DNA from: Membranipora membranacea
Lineage: Eukaryota; Bryozoa; Gymnolaemata; Cheilostomatida; Membraniporidae
DNA: 64,000 bases
Assembly: GCA_914767715.1 (NCBI GenBank)
Contig: OU612071.1
Coordinates: 12,445,493-12,509,492 of the forward strand
Direction: 5' to 3'
The notes below the pieces were generated by a model. That model made no database searches, was not told the origin of the DNA, and saw only the letters and a program-made list of their open reading frames with translations. Position 1 is the stretch's first letter. Each line of letters starts with the position of its first letter. Positions 10,623 to 23,120 of this stretch are shown here, piece after piece. Position numbers and translations under genes: made by a program.

Positions 10623-11880
10623 CTGAAATGTGAGAAAACATTGGAGAAATCTCAATAGCAAACTCACAGACAGTTTGTGAAGCTAGGGGTACTGTTGTTC
10701 TGCTATTGAATTGATTATTCGGTCTGGTTAACAAAAATGCAATAATCATCTTGATAGCAAATGGTTTCTCTATTTTAGAGTTATTACCTTAATATTAATG
10801 AAGTGACAACCCCTATATTTGAAATGGGTGATTGGTATCTTCTGGGAGTTGGTCATTATACAATATCTTTATGGGAGTCGGTAGAGCAAATTTTGTCAAT
10901 TTGCATACTTTTGGAGTTGCTCCCACTCCACTGGTAGCGTTCGTCACAATCATTAGTTTATAATAATATATAGTGAGCAGAAAGTGGCTGTTTACGTGTC
11001 AGGTCAAAATGTGTGTGATTTTTGAAATTTTGAGCCAAAATTGTTGCAAGATTCCTATGAAATGTCCTGTAAAATGCACAATAACCATCTTTCAGCAGTA
11101 TAGCTAATGTATCAAAATCACACATACCATAAAAGGCAGATGTTTGTGGCGTCAATTGAACATAACGTCAATACACGCTGTTAGAAGGACCATTATTGTG
11201 GTCACATGGCTGGGTTCTGAAAGTTCTCTGATCTTAGTAATACCCTGTCTAAAAGAAGATAAAGAACGGTTGAATTTATTATGTTGGAAAATTTGTATAA
11301 AATAAACTATCTGGAGCACTCATAAACAAGCTTACAAATCATCATGTGATTATATTACTCCTCTATGGTTGGTATAAATCTGACTTGTCAGGCATTGTTG
11401 AGCAGGGAACCCCTCCCCCACCAAAGCTTGTCAAGAGGGGCTTGAGTAGATACAAGATACAAGAATCTGAACGCTTGAGGTGGGTACCATGTAGGACATA
11501 GGACTAGCTTACAAAGTACCAAGTTCACAATTGTAGTGCTAAAACATGTGAACTGGGAGGCAGGGCTGTTATGAGGATAACCCTGACTTATTGTTAGCTC
11601 TCCTTAAAATGAGCTATTTCCAGAATGGGAAATTTACCTGCAAACCTTTAATCCTCTTAGGTGATTCACATTGTATGTTTGAGAGAGTAATTTTTTATAT
11701 ATTTATTAGTTGTTATCTGCTCTTTGACCATGTCAGGATAGGTCTTAGTAACCACTTTATTGGTAGTTGTCGTAATCATATTCAGGCCAAAAACCAGTTT
11801 TGCATTCATGTGGGGTTCAAGTTATTTTACGATCGATCCAATCTGAGTGATGATCACACACTAATATGCAATGTCTTAGG
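10623..11880. other. Non-coding sequence with a trace of ESS2 exon 2 acceptor
   Basis: Around 11,224-11,265 the text (TTAGTAATACCCTGTCTAAA then AGAAGATAAAG) resembles 57,748-57,781, which covers the start of ESS2 exon 2 and its acceptor. The rest of exon 2 is gone. No other gene is supported. Confidence 0.4.
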
Positions 11881-11889
11881 TAGATAGCA

Positions 11890-13657
11890 AGTCATTGTGA
11901 GGCTAATTTTTCGGCCAAATTTTCCAAACAGAGGTTTACTGAAAACACTAAGTCGCATTGTGATAGCTTGAATAACCTGAGCTCTCTTCTGGTTATAGTC
12001 GTGACCAGCAAATATCTGTCTGTCGCTGATGTTAACTGAAGGGAGCTCCACCAAGAATCTACACATCTACAGTCACACAATATCAGCACTTATTCATTAC
12101 TTGTTAACACCTACCAGTTTACTGCTGATGAACTCACCGCTCTCAACTTGAGCTTTCTTTCTCTCGTAGTCGCATCATTTTATTAAAATGTCTCCGCTGT
12201 CCATTACTTTTGTATGATCTTGTAGCATGACCTGCAATATGAATAGAATAGGGATATAGAGAAAGCAAAGGCTGCATCGTGCTTGCGTAAAGTTTCACCA
12301 GATCTGTTCCCTTGCATACACCAATGGGTTTGCATGCTAATATAGAAATTTCCCACCATTACCAGAGGAAGAGCTTAATTGCAGGCAGAGAAATACGAGT
12401 TACTTAAATTTGTGACTAGGAGGCAATCGATATAAAAATGGCCCGTTGTACAAAGACTTCAGCTAACTCATCTTGCCATACCGAGTCATCAAGCTAGTAG
12501 TAACATCAGTCGTAGTGAATGTAATAAATAACTAAATTGGCAATAAGATTTTTTTTGTTCACTCATTAGTTTCTAATTACCTATCCAACAACATAGGTTA
12601 TATGAAAGTTCACGGGCGCTGTTACTTTACCTCAAGAACGTCGCCTGGTTTCAGACAGAGAACATGTGGGTGCGGGAGGGGTGCTAAAAGGAAAATTCTC
12701 GCAAATGCTTGTGAAATGAGGGACAACCTCCCGCATATCAGCCAAAAGGCAGGGGCACTTGTAACAAGAGAGCTGTTTGATACAAATTTGCTTTTCTCAT
12801 TCAAAATAAAAATTTTGCAAAATATGATAATTTTTACTTTAATATTCTACAATGTCACTATTTCAACATCCAAAGGTTCCGGTTATTTTGAAAATAAAGC
12901 ACTTGAAAAATGATAATTTTGTGTAGCGTAGTTTGGGAAGTAGAGCTACATGCATAATACAGAATGCCCAGCATTTCAAAATAAATATTTTTGTTGCAGA
13001 GCGCTACTATGCCTACCTGATTATCCAACTCCAGAACAGGAATCAACATTAATATGATGTAGTAATTTGTACAGGCACAAGGCCACAATAAGCCCCAGAA
13101 GATTAACCATTAGGCTGCACTGGCAAAAAGGGCCGCAGGTTGCCCACAGCTGGCTTAGTAACCCTGCTGGTACCTATCTAAATGTGTGTTTGGTTCATCA
13201 CAATCCAACATTGTAGATAGAGTGCTTATATTGAAGTGTTTTACTATTTGAATTAAGTTGTGTCCTTGTAAGCCGTCAGTTCACCTACCTTTGCTGCTCC
13301 ATGCAATGATATAGCTATCTTTCCAGGTTCATCTCCCTCAGACCCTTTATAGCAAGTGTTGTTTCCTCATTGTTGGCATCAATTATTCACATCTGCAATT
13401 GAAAATAACAAAATGAAGTCATTCAGCATTATTGCTGTGTGATTAACCGAGGCAGTTTTGAACTTTGATGTTACCTGAGAAGCGAGCAGATTGAAACACC
13501 CCGCACCTCCTTCCGCCAAATATGCTTGCTATCCTTGTTGATATTTCACACTGATGATTATTTTCTCTGACGTATGCATACAATACACTAGCCTCATCAC
13601 AGGCTACTCTTTTGTTTTGGGGGTACTTGTTGGTAATGGGATTCCAGTACCAGTGGC
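11890..13657 (-). pseudogene. Unidentified spliced gene fragment (exon-like segments at 13,475-13,657, 13,289-13,392, 12,138-12,231 and near 11,940-12,066)
   Basis: These minus-strand segments have plausible AG/GT borders. The first (183 bp) is open and encodes HWYWNPITNKYPQNKRVACD onward to QSARFS, with several Cys residues. The second reads CYKGSEGDEPGKIAISLHGA plus AK, after two stops near its 5' end. The third continues in phase as VMLQDHTKVMDSGDILIK, a TGA, then CDYERKKAQVES. The fourth reads MCRFLVELPSVNISDRQIFA onward. The in-frame stops argue for a decayed gene. I do not recognise the family. Confidence 0.35.
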
Positions 13658-13989
13658 CTGTGGAATGTTAAAACAATAAACTCTGTATTTTTGTGCTTTT
13701 GAGTCATGCGAAGGCAGAACAATTTCTATGGAATGATCGAATAAAATCACATTGGCAAATTAAAACTGTTTGGAGGATTGCAGTTTCTTCAGTAATAAGC
13801 ATATTATGATTGTTATACAAGTCCCCTGAATCCGGTACCCCAACAAGCCTACATATCATCCTATGTATGTCCTGGATATAAATAAATACCAGCCTGTTGC
13901 AGGAGTATCAGACATGGCAAACAACATCAAATGTCTCGCTAAAATCCTCCTGTCATATTGTTATCCATGTGTTCCTAACATGGCCCAAA

Positions 13990-14290
13990 GTTTTTGTCAA
14001 TTTGAGTTATGTCAGTCAAATGAGAGTGTCTCTGAAAACCAGAAAGAATTAGCGGTGAACTACACTATAAGGTTCAATATTTTTAGCACCGAATGTCTTC
14101 CAGCTTTGATATTGAGCAATATCAAATCGTGCATTTAGGGACCCCATGCTGTTTTAATGTGATATAAGATATGATAAGACATTAATAATTCAACACAAGT
14201 GATGAATGTCAGTCAAATAAGAATGTCTCTGAAAACGGGAAGAAAATTAACAATCAACCTGACCAGTTCAATATTTTTAGCACCAAATTT
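13990..14290 (+). repeat. Interspersed repeat, also at 45,752-46,010
   Basis: ATGTCAGTCAAATGAGA, AAAGAATTAGNGGTGAAC, GCACCGAATGTCT and the ATAAGACATTAATAATTCAAC tail are shared. A partial second unit follows at about 14,200-14,290. The 91-codon frame across it is not conserved and is not called. Confidence 0.55.
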
Positions 14291-14663
14291 AGAGACAGCA
14301 GTAGTCAAATACAGTTACTCCCCCTCTATAATCCTAGAACATGATCTGTTCTGCTCTGAATTGCTGTCGTGATTGTTTAGTCGCATGTACACAATGAGAG
14401 CCGATTATTCTAACACAAATAACCTATGCTATGAAGGTTGATTCAATAACAGGCCAATTATGTCTCTAACTCCTTTGTCCAATACATCACACTATATCAC
14501 GCCCACAATAAGTCTGTATTGTCCTTCCTGGGGGAGAGGGAGTTTATTGATTACACCATAACTCCTATCCATTCACCTCCTCACCTCTCCTTCACCACCA
14601 ATCCTCACCTAACACTTAGGTTAAAGACCACTTCTGATACCGTGTGATGAAGTTGGGTTCAAC

Positions 14664-14885
14664 AGGGGGTCTCCCAATTAGAAGGAGCGATGCTTTATTA
14701 AAGCAAGTTGTCACTATAACAAATCGCTCAAAATTATCACTCACTCGATCTTTCAACTAGACAACTTTGTTCCCAAATCGCTCACTAAGAATGTATATAG
14801 TCCCATCAATGACTGAGTGATATGAAAGCGAGAGCCTAGCAGGTATCGCTCACTAGTAGTTGAGTGAGCGAAAAGATGGTTGGGT
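14664..14885 (+). mobile_element. MITE copy, GGGGGTCTTTCAATTAG family
   Basis: It starts GGGGGTCTCCCAATTAG and contains the family core (TCGCTCAAAATTATCACTCA, TGTATATAGT.CCATCAATGA, GCTCACT...GAGTGAGCG). The right terminal repeat is eroded. A half copy lies at 15,020-15,080. Confidence 0.6.
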
Positions 14886-15248
14886 TCAGCAGGATGGCTA
14901 GCTTATAACAATGCAGTCCACTCACCGTCGAAGTCAGTAGAGAAATGTGCCTAATGTGTATTCTTTTTAAGGCTACAGCCACAGGACAGGTCAAGTCAGT
15001 CTCTGTCATAAAGTGGGTCAGGGGGGTCTTTCAATAAGAAAAAGTGATCCTTTACTAAAGCAAGTTATCACTATCTAGGCACCACAAAAGATTTTTTCAA
15101 AATGTTCCAATCACGAAAATAAATACATGGTTGGAACCACATAGGTGTGAATTTTCCAAATATGTTTTCAAATTTGCTCTGGGAGCAATATGAGGCAAGC
15201 GAATCCAAAATCTAATTTCATTTTAGCAGCCAAAAATAATATCATCTA

Positions 15249-15371
15249 AAATTTACAATATTTGATCCCAGGCAGAAGCAATAAATAGTGTGTCTAATGT
15301 TGCGCTATGACTGCACAACGTTACACACACTCATTTTTGCTACTGCCTGAGATCAAATATTGTAAATTCTA
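15249..15371. repeat. Foldback, about 120 bp
   Basis: The left arm AATTTACAATATTTGATC..AGGCAG is repeated in inverse as CTGCCTGAGATCAAATATTG..AATT. The non-coding loop contains TAATGTTGCGCTATGACTGC. Confidence 0.65.
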
Positions 15372-15379
15372 GAGTCTAG

Positions 15380-17000
15380 TTGATACCTGAAGTATCCATG
15401 TTACTGGAATGTTGATAGCCTTTCCTCCCTGGCCCCATATATTCGATCATGTGTAGCCCATTCCATCAAACATTATGCTAAAATTTATGTATTAAAATGC
15501 GATATTTTGTTTAGCGGTGAAGCCAACTCCATGCTTATTTGAATATTTGATGCAACTTATGTTTTTTCAAAGCTATACAGTAATATATATATATATGCTC
15601 ATGTTTATAGTTTGATTTGATATAGATGATTCTCAGAAAGATCTAGACACTGGTCGGGGTCAAGAAAGAACGACTAACCGCTACCTTAAACCTCACTAAT
15701 ACAATGCTCCTCACTACTCGTTGATAATGATAACAGCCAACTAACAGATACTCTCAGCTTACTAAATCTCTTGAGCATTGCACTACATTTTTTGACACCT
15801 CTTTTTAAGCCTTGAGACTATGTTTGGGACTGTAGGCACTCTCTGAAGTTCTAGATTTTCAACACTGTTTCGAACTCAATCCCTAAGTTGGCATTAGCTT
15901 TTTTAACATGCCGGGATTTACATGTCCTCCAATTATGTATATTTCATATAATACATGTTTCAAAACTAGATCTCTATACATTTCTCTCACATTGATTATG
16001 AGACGAAACCATACCAATAGAACTAAAACAGCGACCCTTGCGTCTTGGCCTACAACTGACTCAACTTGTATATCACAAGAAAAAGAACTCCCTTTATACC
16101 CTGATTAGAGCGTCATGAGCAAAAATTGTTGACACCCATGCTTTACCAACTTAAAACATGTTCATTTCATGCAAAACTATGTTATGGATTATGATCTGCT
16201 AGAGAAGAAGTGTCAACCAACCTAAGCAAACATATCCAAATACTAACAACAGGTGCTTGCAATGCAAGTGAAAATAGTTGTTCATCAAATTGGTCTGCAC
16301 TGAATCTAGCTAAGATATCCCAGTAAAATTTTGGTGATCACTCCCTGATATCACTAGTGAAATAGGTTTATGTACAGCTTAATTGGTACTTCAATCACAT
16401 ACAGTTGACACCACCATCTGTAGTAGTAACTGTGCAAAATTAATCTGAGGTGGGCCAACTTCTAACTTTATATGAAATTAGAGAGGACATCACTTGAGTA
16501 CATATAAATGATGAAATTGTGTGCAAACTTTGTCCATCATGCTCTATTTTTGTACCAACACAGACAGTTATGGCCTTACCATACTCAGTGATGAATGGTA
16601 TGAGGATACATGTTTCATTTACACTAAAAATCCATCAGCAACAACACAACAAAAATCATTGCTTGACTTAAACCATTTTCTGTGGAGATATTTGGTGGAG
16701 TTTAGTATGACCTACTGTGATTGGTCTAATTTTGAAAGTTAGACCAATCACAGAGGCCATATCAATAGAGTGGCCATATATCCTTAGTATTTTAACTGGC
16801 AACTGAAACATGAGATTTTAAAACAGAGAGTACAAGCACTTCTTCAGAGCTAAACCATACAAAGTGCACACGATCAGAATCAAAAACCTTCAATCTTATC
16901 AGATAATTGTATGTTGGGAGTGAAAATGGAGTTTTTCTGTGAAAATTCAGGCAGCAGTTTGACACTAAATTTCAGTCTTGCCTACTTTAGTTTTCTAGGG
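15380..17000. other. No gene seen; small hairpin at 16,717-16,756
   Basis: This is AT-rich sequence without conserved frames. A perfect hairpin lies at about 16,717-16,756 (CTGTGATTGGTCTAA then TTAGACCAATCACAG). A TA microsatellite lies near 15,585. Confidence 0.4.
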
Positions 17001-17020
17001 TTTTCCATGGTTTCTAACAA

Positions 17021-17221
17021 TTGCGCCATCACAACAATCCATCAGTTCTCGCTAAATACATCACTAGATCAGCACATAACTCAGCACGCCACCACCAGCA
17101 CCAGTATTTCACTCCCCAAACCAACACCACTCACTGTCGACGATCGTTCTTCATCCGAACAGCGAGAGAATGGAATATGCTGCCTGACACCAGTCATCTA
17201 CTGAGCCCCCAACGTGTCTAA
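17021..17221 (+). mobile_element. LINE (non-LTR retrotransposon) ORF2 C-terminal fragment
   Basis: The frame contains RRSFFIRTAREWNMLPDTSH close to its stop. This matches the terminal S-F-F-x-R-T-x-x-x-W-N-x-L-P signature that ends many non-LTR retrotransposon polymerase ORFs. The upstream part is missing, consistent with decay rather than ordinary 5' truncation. It is dead. Confidence 0.6.
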
Positions 17222-17527
17222 TATTAGCCTGTTATTTGAAAATTTGTTGCTGACCTGGAACGATAAACCGATTGTGGCACAACGGTTTCTAAAGTCACAG
17301 CTGTAGAGGCTGGCGCTGGAAACCTGCCAACTTGCAGGTAAACATGCAGGTAAACATGCTTCAGATCTATATCCTGAAAAAATTTCAAGGCTGTAGGAGG
17401 AATAGAAACTGAGATATCTGGGTTTAAAAAACCTGTGTTTTCGAAAATCTGCGCAGTTTTTAGGCCCTGTCGAGAGTATAAGAATTTGATGACACTTTTC
17501 TAAAACGGAAGTTGGTGCATTTGTAGT

Positions 17528-17730
17528 GCCTACACTATCACATCACTATCACATCGCTCAAAATTATCACTCACTTGGTGTTTCAATTAGAGAAAATCGC
17601 TCACTCAGAATGTATATAGTTCCATCAAGTGACTGAGCGATTTGAAAGCGAGACCTCTAGTAGGTATCGCTCACTCAGTGAGTGAGCGACAAGATTGCGA
17701 TTTTGCCTGTTTCTAATTGAAAGACCCCCA
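17528..17730 (+). mobile_element. MITE copy, GGGGGTCTTTCAATTAG family
   Basis: The family core is complete from CACATCGCTCAAAATTATCA to the right terminal repeat CTAATTGAAAGACCCCC. The left end is replaced by other sequence. Confidence 0.65.
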
Positions 17731-18449
17731 GGGTTGGTAGAATGGTGGTCACTTCTCAGTAGAGTAGTATGAACAGAGAAGACAACTCAAAGATACATGA
17801 ACACGGTACATGCACAACAGACAACAACATGACAACAAACAAACCCTGTGATAGGAACACTCCACAATTTCTATATAGGTACTATTGCTCATATAAATAA
17901 CATATAATCATAAAATGTTAGAACAACAGTTTCTTTTTCCAAAAAAAAAAGAAGATATGGCTAAACTCCAGCCCTTTTCTCAAATACCTGTGTATAAGAA
18001 TCCCAGTTGAGGGTTTGGTGAGCTATTCCTATTTACATTTCATTGGCCTTATATAATACTAGGAGAACTCTTGAAATAAAATAGGAGTGAGATTCTTGAA
18101 GGGCCTTGCTTGAAACAAAGCTCCCTCTTTTGCTCATTGATCTCCGATGTTGTTTTGGTAATTTTATTTTCCTGGACCTCATTGTGACTCAACAGAGTTG
18201 TCTACACTTCTCACATGAAACGAGAAGATAGAATCCATTGTTATCAGGTAACAGAAAAGCAGACAATCTGAAGAAATAGTATTTCTCACTTACAGGAGCT
18301 TCAGTCTGAATACCAGTGATGAACTTATCTATTATACCTTCAACTCTGCAGGTTTAGTATTATCCATTCACTCATTGCCCTCTTATTTATGTATCATCTT
18401 TATATAATATACAATTGCTAAGCAGGGAGTCAATTACTTGGTCTAACCA

Positions 18450-18691
18450 GGGGGGCTTCAATTAGAATGAGAGATGCAAGTTATCACTACTATCACATCG
18501 CTAAAATTTATCACTCACTTGGTCTTTCAAATGGACACAATCGCTCCCAAATCGCTTACTCAAAGTGTATATAGTTCCATCATGAGTGAGTGAGCTGAAA
18601 GCGAGAGCCTAGTAGCGGTAGCAGGTGTTGCTCACTCACTGGGTGAGCGAGCAGAGTGCAATTTTCGCTGTTTCTAATTGAAAGACCCCCC
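18450..18691 (+). mobile_element. MITE copy with both terminal inverted repeats, GGGGGTCTTTCAATTAG family
   Basis: It starts GGGGGGCTTCAATTAG and ends CTAATTGAAAGACCCCCC. It is about 242 bp, the best-preserved copy. The interior has short inverted GAGTGAGCG/CGCTCACTC motifs. Confidence 0.7.
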
Positions 18692-18699
18692 AATCAAAT

Positions 18700-20195
18700 G
18701 GACTCCTTCTCATTGTTCTTATGGCTACACTACACATTAAATCTTGGTCAAACTACATAGTCATTAAATTCTACAGTCAAACACTATCACATTCACTGAG
18801 ACTATTGAGAGATAATTTACAATACAAATAGGTTAACTTAAGGTAGGTAGGCAACGATTAGTAGAGCATAGGGCAAGGAGGACTCGACGAAAAAGTATAT
18901 CCCACAATTAAAAATACTCTATAGTTTTGAATGTAGTGCCTATTGTCAATACATCAAGTCTTAAAATACATGATGCAATGCAAGTCTATAAGAAAGCTAG
19001 CCTGTCTTGACAAGCTTGTTCAATACAGGTCATATGAGGAGATAACTAAAAGGGGAATGAGTGGTCGGTGCCATTGGCCCCATGGACATGCAAGCCTGTA
19101 GTTTGCTGATGTCCAGTATCAACCAGCCCCAAAACACCGAACGTTTGATGTATTGAGTTGTTGATACTGGACGTTGGCAAAGTAAAGGCATGTTAGTCAA
19201 AGGGGCCCTTGCTTGTCTAGGGTCTGTTTCAATCAACAACTATGTGGTTTAGATAATTATGACTAGCCTGCATTTCCTTACAACATTGTGTTTCTACTTG
19301 GAGTTGTCACTGGACACAAATGTTACCCTTCTTCATAACATTAGATTCGACCGCTACTTCTAAGTGGTTCTGTGTAAGGGGCTGGAACAGAGGGTATTAT
19401 AGACTGTCTTCCTCCTCGCTCTGAGCGCTAATCGCTCTGGATCTTTTCAATTAGAATGACCCAGGGGGAGTTTTAATTGGAATAAGCGATGCATTATCAG
19501 CAAAAGTATCTGGGGCAGTTCATTCAATGTCCAGTTCTTTCAGTCTTTCATTTAGAAAACTTAACATGTTTGTTTAATTTACAAGAACAAAAACCTTTTA
19601 TTCGGTGCATAAATTTGCTAAAAAGAATGAGAATAAGCAAATAAATATATAAAGATTGGTACTGACTGTCTCTATCATAAAAATATATATACTCTAGACT
19701 GGAAACTATTGACTATTTGATACAGGCTCAGTGTCTTCTCTAATTCAGTGACGCGACGTCACTGCGCTATTCACTTTTTCTCTGTTGTGCATAGGTCAGA
19801 AGAGGAGTTATCTCCACATAAATGTAATGTATGAATAAAAGACCTTCTTATTTCTAAATATTACCACTACAACTGAGTAAAACCGGTGAGTTTTACAGAA
19901 CATGTAATAATGAAGTATAAAATTTGATCAGTATACCGTGCCAACAGGTATTGTGTGCCATAACAACATATGCTATATAGCATGTTTCTGGTCTTAACAT
20001 TTGTATGAAAATGGTGTGTCAACTTTCCAGAGTTCAAGGTTTTGCTCAGAATTTTACCTAATTAGCTGCATCTGATCTTTCCAGCTGTCAGACGTGTTGA
20101 CGTAAGATGGAAAACACTCATGGCCCATGAGTAAGGTCCGATTTCAAATGTATTTTTGTCAACTAAATGCTTAAAAGTTCAGAACACTTAGTCTT
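18700..20195. other. Non-coding, with a MITE fragment at about 19,445-19,505
   Basis: No supported gene. The MITE fragment is AGGGGGAGTTTTAATTGG..AAGCGATGCATTATCA. A CG-containing palindrome GTGACGCGACGTCAC sits near 19,749. Confidence 0.4.
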
Positions 20196-20201
20196 TGTTC
20201 T

Positions 20202-21489
20202 TCATGGTTCTTGCTCTTGGCTACTGAATACGACATTCTTTAGCATATTTTTAATCAATGCCCTATTAAATGCCTGGTTGCGCTGTGTACTAATTCCAAG
20301 CTTTGTCGCTTGAAGGGCGTTGGCATGAAGGCGAATATTGAAAACATCTAACAGTTTTTTTTTCTCTTCTTCGTTGCAGTTTATACACCCCAGACCGGAA
20401 CAGTGAACTAATGAGCATCCAGTTGTCCTCTTCTGTCCCGCAGCAGCTGCTGCCAACCAGTCTGGAACACATCTGATGATTGCCGTCGAAGCACACCACG
20501 GCCGTGCTGACCCGATTATTTACTTGGATTATTGATAAACCCAGCTTGGACAACTGCTGCGCAACGATACTCGAACGGCACTTGACATCTTTTGCCACCA
20601 ACTTCTTAAGTGAGTGAATTGTCTTTACCCTGGCGCAACTGAATGTCTCTTTCCTGAAATTCACTTTCTTTATAGCTCTAACCTGTGAGTTGCCCGGGTG
20701 AGAGGGGTCGGACTGTAACAGTCCACTTTTCTGGCCTCGTTGTCATCAAAGCCTGATAGGGCTTTGCACCCTGCCCATCGCTGTCCGATGGCAGTTGTTA
20801 CCGCTTGTGTGGCACATAGGCCAATCTTCTCTTTATTGCCAAACCTTACTGAATTGTAGCGGCTGTCAACGGATTATGGCAATCTCCCCCTCCCTCCCCC
20901 GCTCAGGCCTCATAGTTTGTTATCATCAAATTTTTCCCCTGCCAGTCTGTTCAGGTCTCTGTTATTTATGTCTGTCATCTCATTGTCCACCAGCTTGGCC
21001 AGCTTTTGGCAGTTTGTTTGAGCCAGCGGTGACATGTCTAGTGATGCAAACAGCTGACATGCCCCGTGCATGCCAAGGCAGCTATCCTGCACAGCATGTC
21101 CGAACTGTTTGTTAGTAGCTACCCTCTTCTGCCCCTCCTGCTCTCCTGCGCTCCTTTGTAGAACCGATGCAGCCTTTTGTCCAGCGTGTTAATGAAATGC
21201 TGCATGTAAGGCCTTTCTTTCTTGTTACGCTCATCCTGATGGGACAATCCTGGCAAGTTTCCAATGTCCGGTGTCCCTTTTGGAAGTCCTGCAGCGCATA
21301 CAGCATCATGTCCATGTTAACCACAAAGTTCCCCACACCCTTAGCCTCTCTCCCATTATCTGACTGCTGTTTAGTTTTATCTTTGCAGGTTGCCTGAGGC
21401 TGAAGAACTCTCATACCAGCATTCTTTCCTCTAGCTGTTCTCGCCACCAGATGTCTGCAAACAGAAAACCAGCAGACGTCGGTCTTCAT
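20202..21489 (-). mobile_element. Decayed Mutator-like (MULE) transposase
   Basis: Consecutive minus-strand frame pieces resemble animal MULE transposases in N-to-C order. They are GVGNFVVNMDMMLYALQDFQ with CQDCP (21,112-21,489), QLFASLDMSPLAQTNCQKLA (20,910-21,092), then VVCFDGNHQMCSRLVGSSCC (20,290-20,664), and finally CINCNEEEKKKLLDVF with LGISTQRNQAFNRALIKN (20,202-20,456). The last pieces match the family pattern of a Cys/His cluster followed by a helix and a QxxExxNR-like motif. The frames are broken by stops and shifts. Terminal inverted repeats were not located. This segment is visibly more GC-rich than its surroundings. Confidence 0.55.
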
Positions 21490-22446
21490 TTATATATATT
21501 TGTATATATATATAATTTATTACTTTGTGTATGTGACTACACCCGTTATGAATGAATAAAAACTGGTCAAAGCCAAAAAACATCCGTTTCATGCGTCAAG
21601 TCAAGCTTACCCATTTTTCTCTTCAATTATATGCCTATATTGGCTGCTGTCGAGTCTCACCGTCCTGCAGCTGCATTGTGGGCTAAACACTTGTGTCGCT
21701 ATTCTATCATCGCCTTGCTGAAATCCATAACGCTTACTAGCAATTAGCTTTTTATTTAAATGTGGCATGATTATAGACAAGCTACCTTGCAAGTGACATG
21801 CATTCTTACTTAGTTTGCTGTATTCTTGGTATCCTAATGGCTAAGGCAACCCACAGTTACCTGTAAACGGGAATTGCTTGCTCGGGTATCAAGAGCAGGC
21901 AACTCCCTATGCGGTAAAGGCAAAATAGATATTGAAACATACATGGTAGTGTGACTAGAATCTGTATTACTTTTTTCCAACTAGGTATCTGGATGAGAGC
22001 ACGTTGTTAACGAGAGTGCAATTATCAGAGGGTAATATTTCCGAAACTACTGAAAACAGATGGCTGAAAAAGTAAGCGAATACACATCGAGTGCCTGTGT
22101 CTAAAACATGTCTGGATATGTCTGTAATGCCCCGATTGTCATAAAATCCCGGTTCCTTGTAGGATACATGCTGTAGCTTTCTAGGAAAGCATATTTATGT
22201 CATTGGCAATCGCCATGCTCATGTTTAGGTAATACACCTGTAATTAAATTAGGTCAACTTGTTGCGCCCCTACTCGAAATTAAAATGATTAGTATGACTG
22301 ATGCCAAATTTAGGACCTGGGCAAGTTGATAGTACTGCAGTCAGTGATATTGAGGCATGAAAATGTTGCCTGGTGGATTTACAATTGAAAGGGTTTAAAT
22401 AATTTTAGCAAAATCAATTTGGGGCGCTTTATGCAGACGAGTCAGT

Positions 22447-22803
22447 TTAGGCAAAATTAGCTGGTAAACCTGTAAAAAATGCACTTGCTGTGTTTGTGGG
22501 AGCGAGCGCCGAAGAAAATCTTACAATCAGTTTCCATCCGATACTCTCAAGTATGACAGAGTAGAAGCAGGCCATTTGAGTGGTCTGGTTAAAGAATTGA
22601 AAGAACCTGAAGCAGGCTTGTGGAGGTGAGAAGTCAACATAATTTGTATGTAAAGCAATGGGGAAATGAAGAGAGGTGTTGGACCATAGTATTTTCATCA
22701 GAGCGATGTTTAGGCGTTTAGTTTTAGTGGCATTTAGGCGCATCTTGTTCCAGATTGCCCAGTCTTGGCATTTATTCATCAATATTTGTCCTATTGTTCC
22801 CAA
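22447..22803 (-). mobile_element. Possible LINE reverse-transcriptase fragment
   Basis: The N-terminal part CQDWAIWNKMRLNATKTKRL resembles the W-x-x-x-N-x-M-x-L-N-x-x-K-T-K segment downstream of the FADD box in non-LTR reverse transcriptases. The catalytic FADD part is not seen. The rest of the frame (to 22,447) has no recognisable similarity. Confidence 0.45.
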
Positions 22804-22879
22804 ATAGTTTATTCAGAGTGTACATAATCATATATTCATCAAATAGTCAGCCATTGGGAGCTGAGATCACTAGCTGCTC

Positions 22880-23120
22880 ATCCACTAGCTGGTCATCCAA
22901 TTATAATGAGCGAGGCTTTTTAAACAAATCATCACTCGCACTTTGCTCAAAATCATCGCTTATTTGGTTTTTCAAATAGGAAAATTTGTTCCCAAATTGC
23001 ATATTCTGTTTCTTTTAACAATGACTGCGTGATTTGGTAACGAGCTCCCTAACAGGTCATGATCACTCAGTTACGGCCAGTTTTTAATTTTAAAATCCTC
23101 CTGATCGCTCACCGCCTGAT
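22880..23120 (+). mobile_element. Degenerate MITE copy, GGGGGTCTTTCAATTAG family
   Basis: It contains ATAATGAGCGAGGCTTTTTA, ATCACTCGCACTTTGCTCAA, TTGGTTTTTCAAATAGGAAA and AACAATGACTGCGTGATTTG in family order, but without clean termini. Confidence 0.45.

Noticed and set aside
12602-12913. 103-codon frame with a Cys/Gly/Arg cluster
   Set aside because: No conserved motif, no splice or paralogue support, and the second half is AT-rich random sequence.
13863-14138. 91-codon plus-strand frame
   Set aside because: It overlaps a repeat also present at 45.75-46.0 kb, where the frame is broken.
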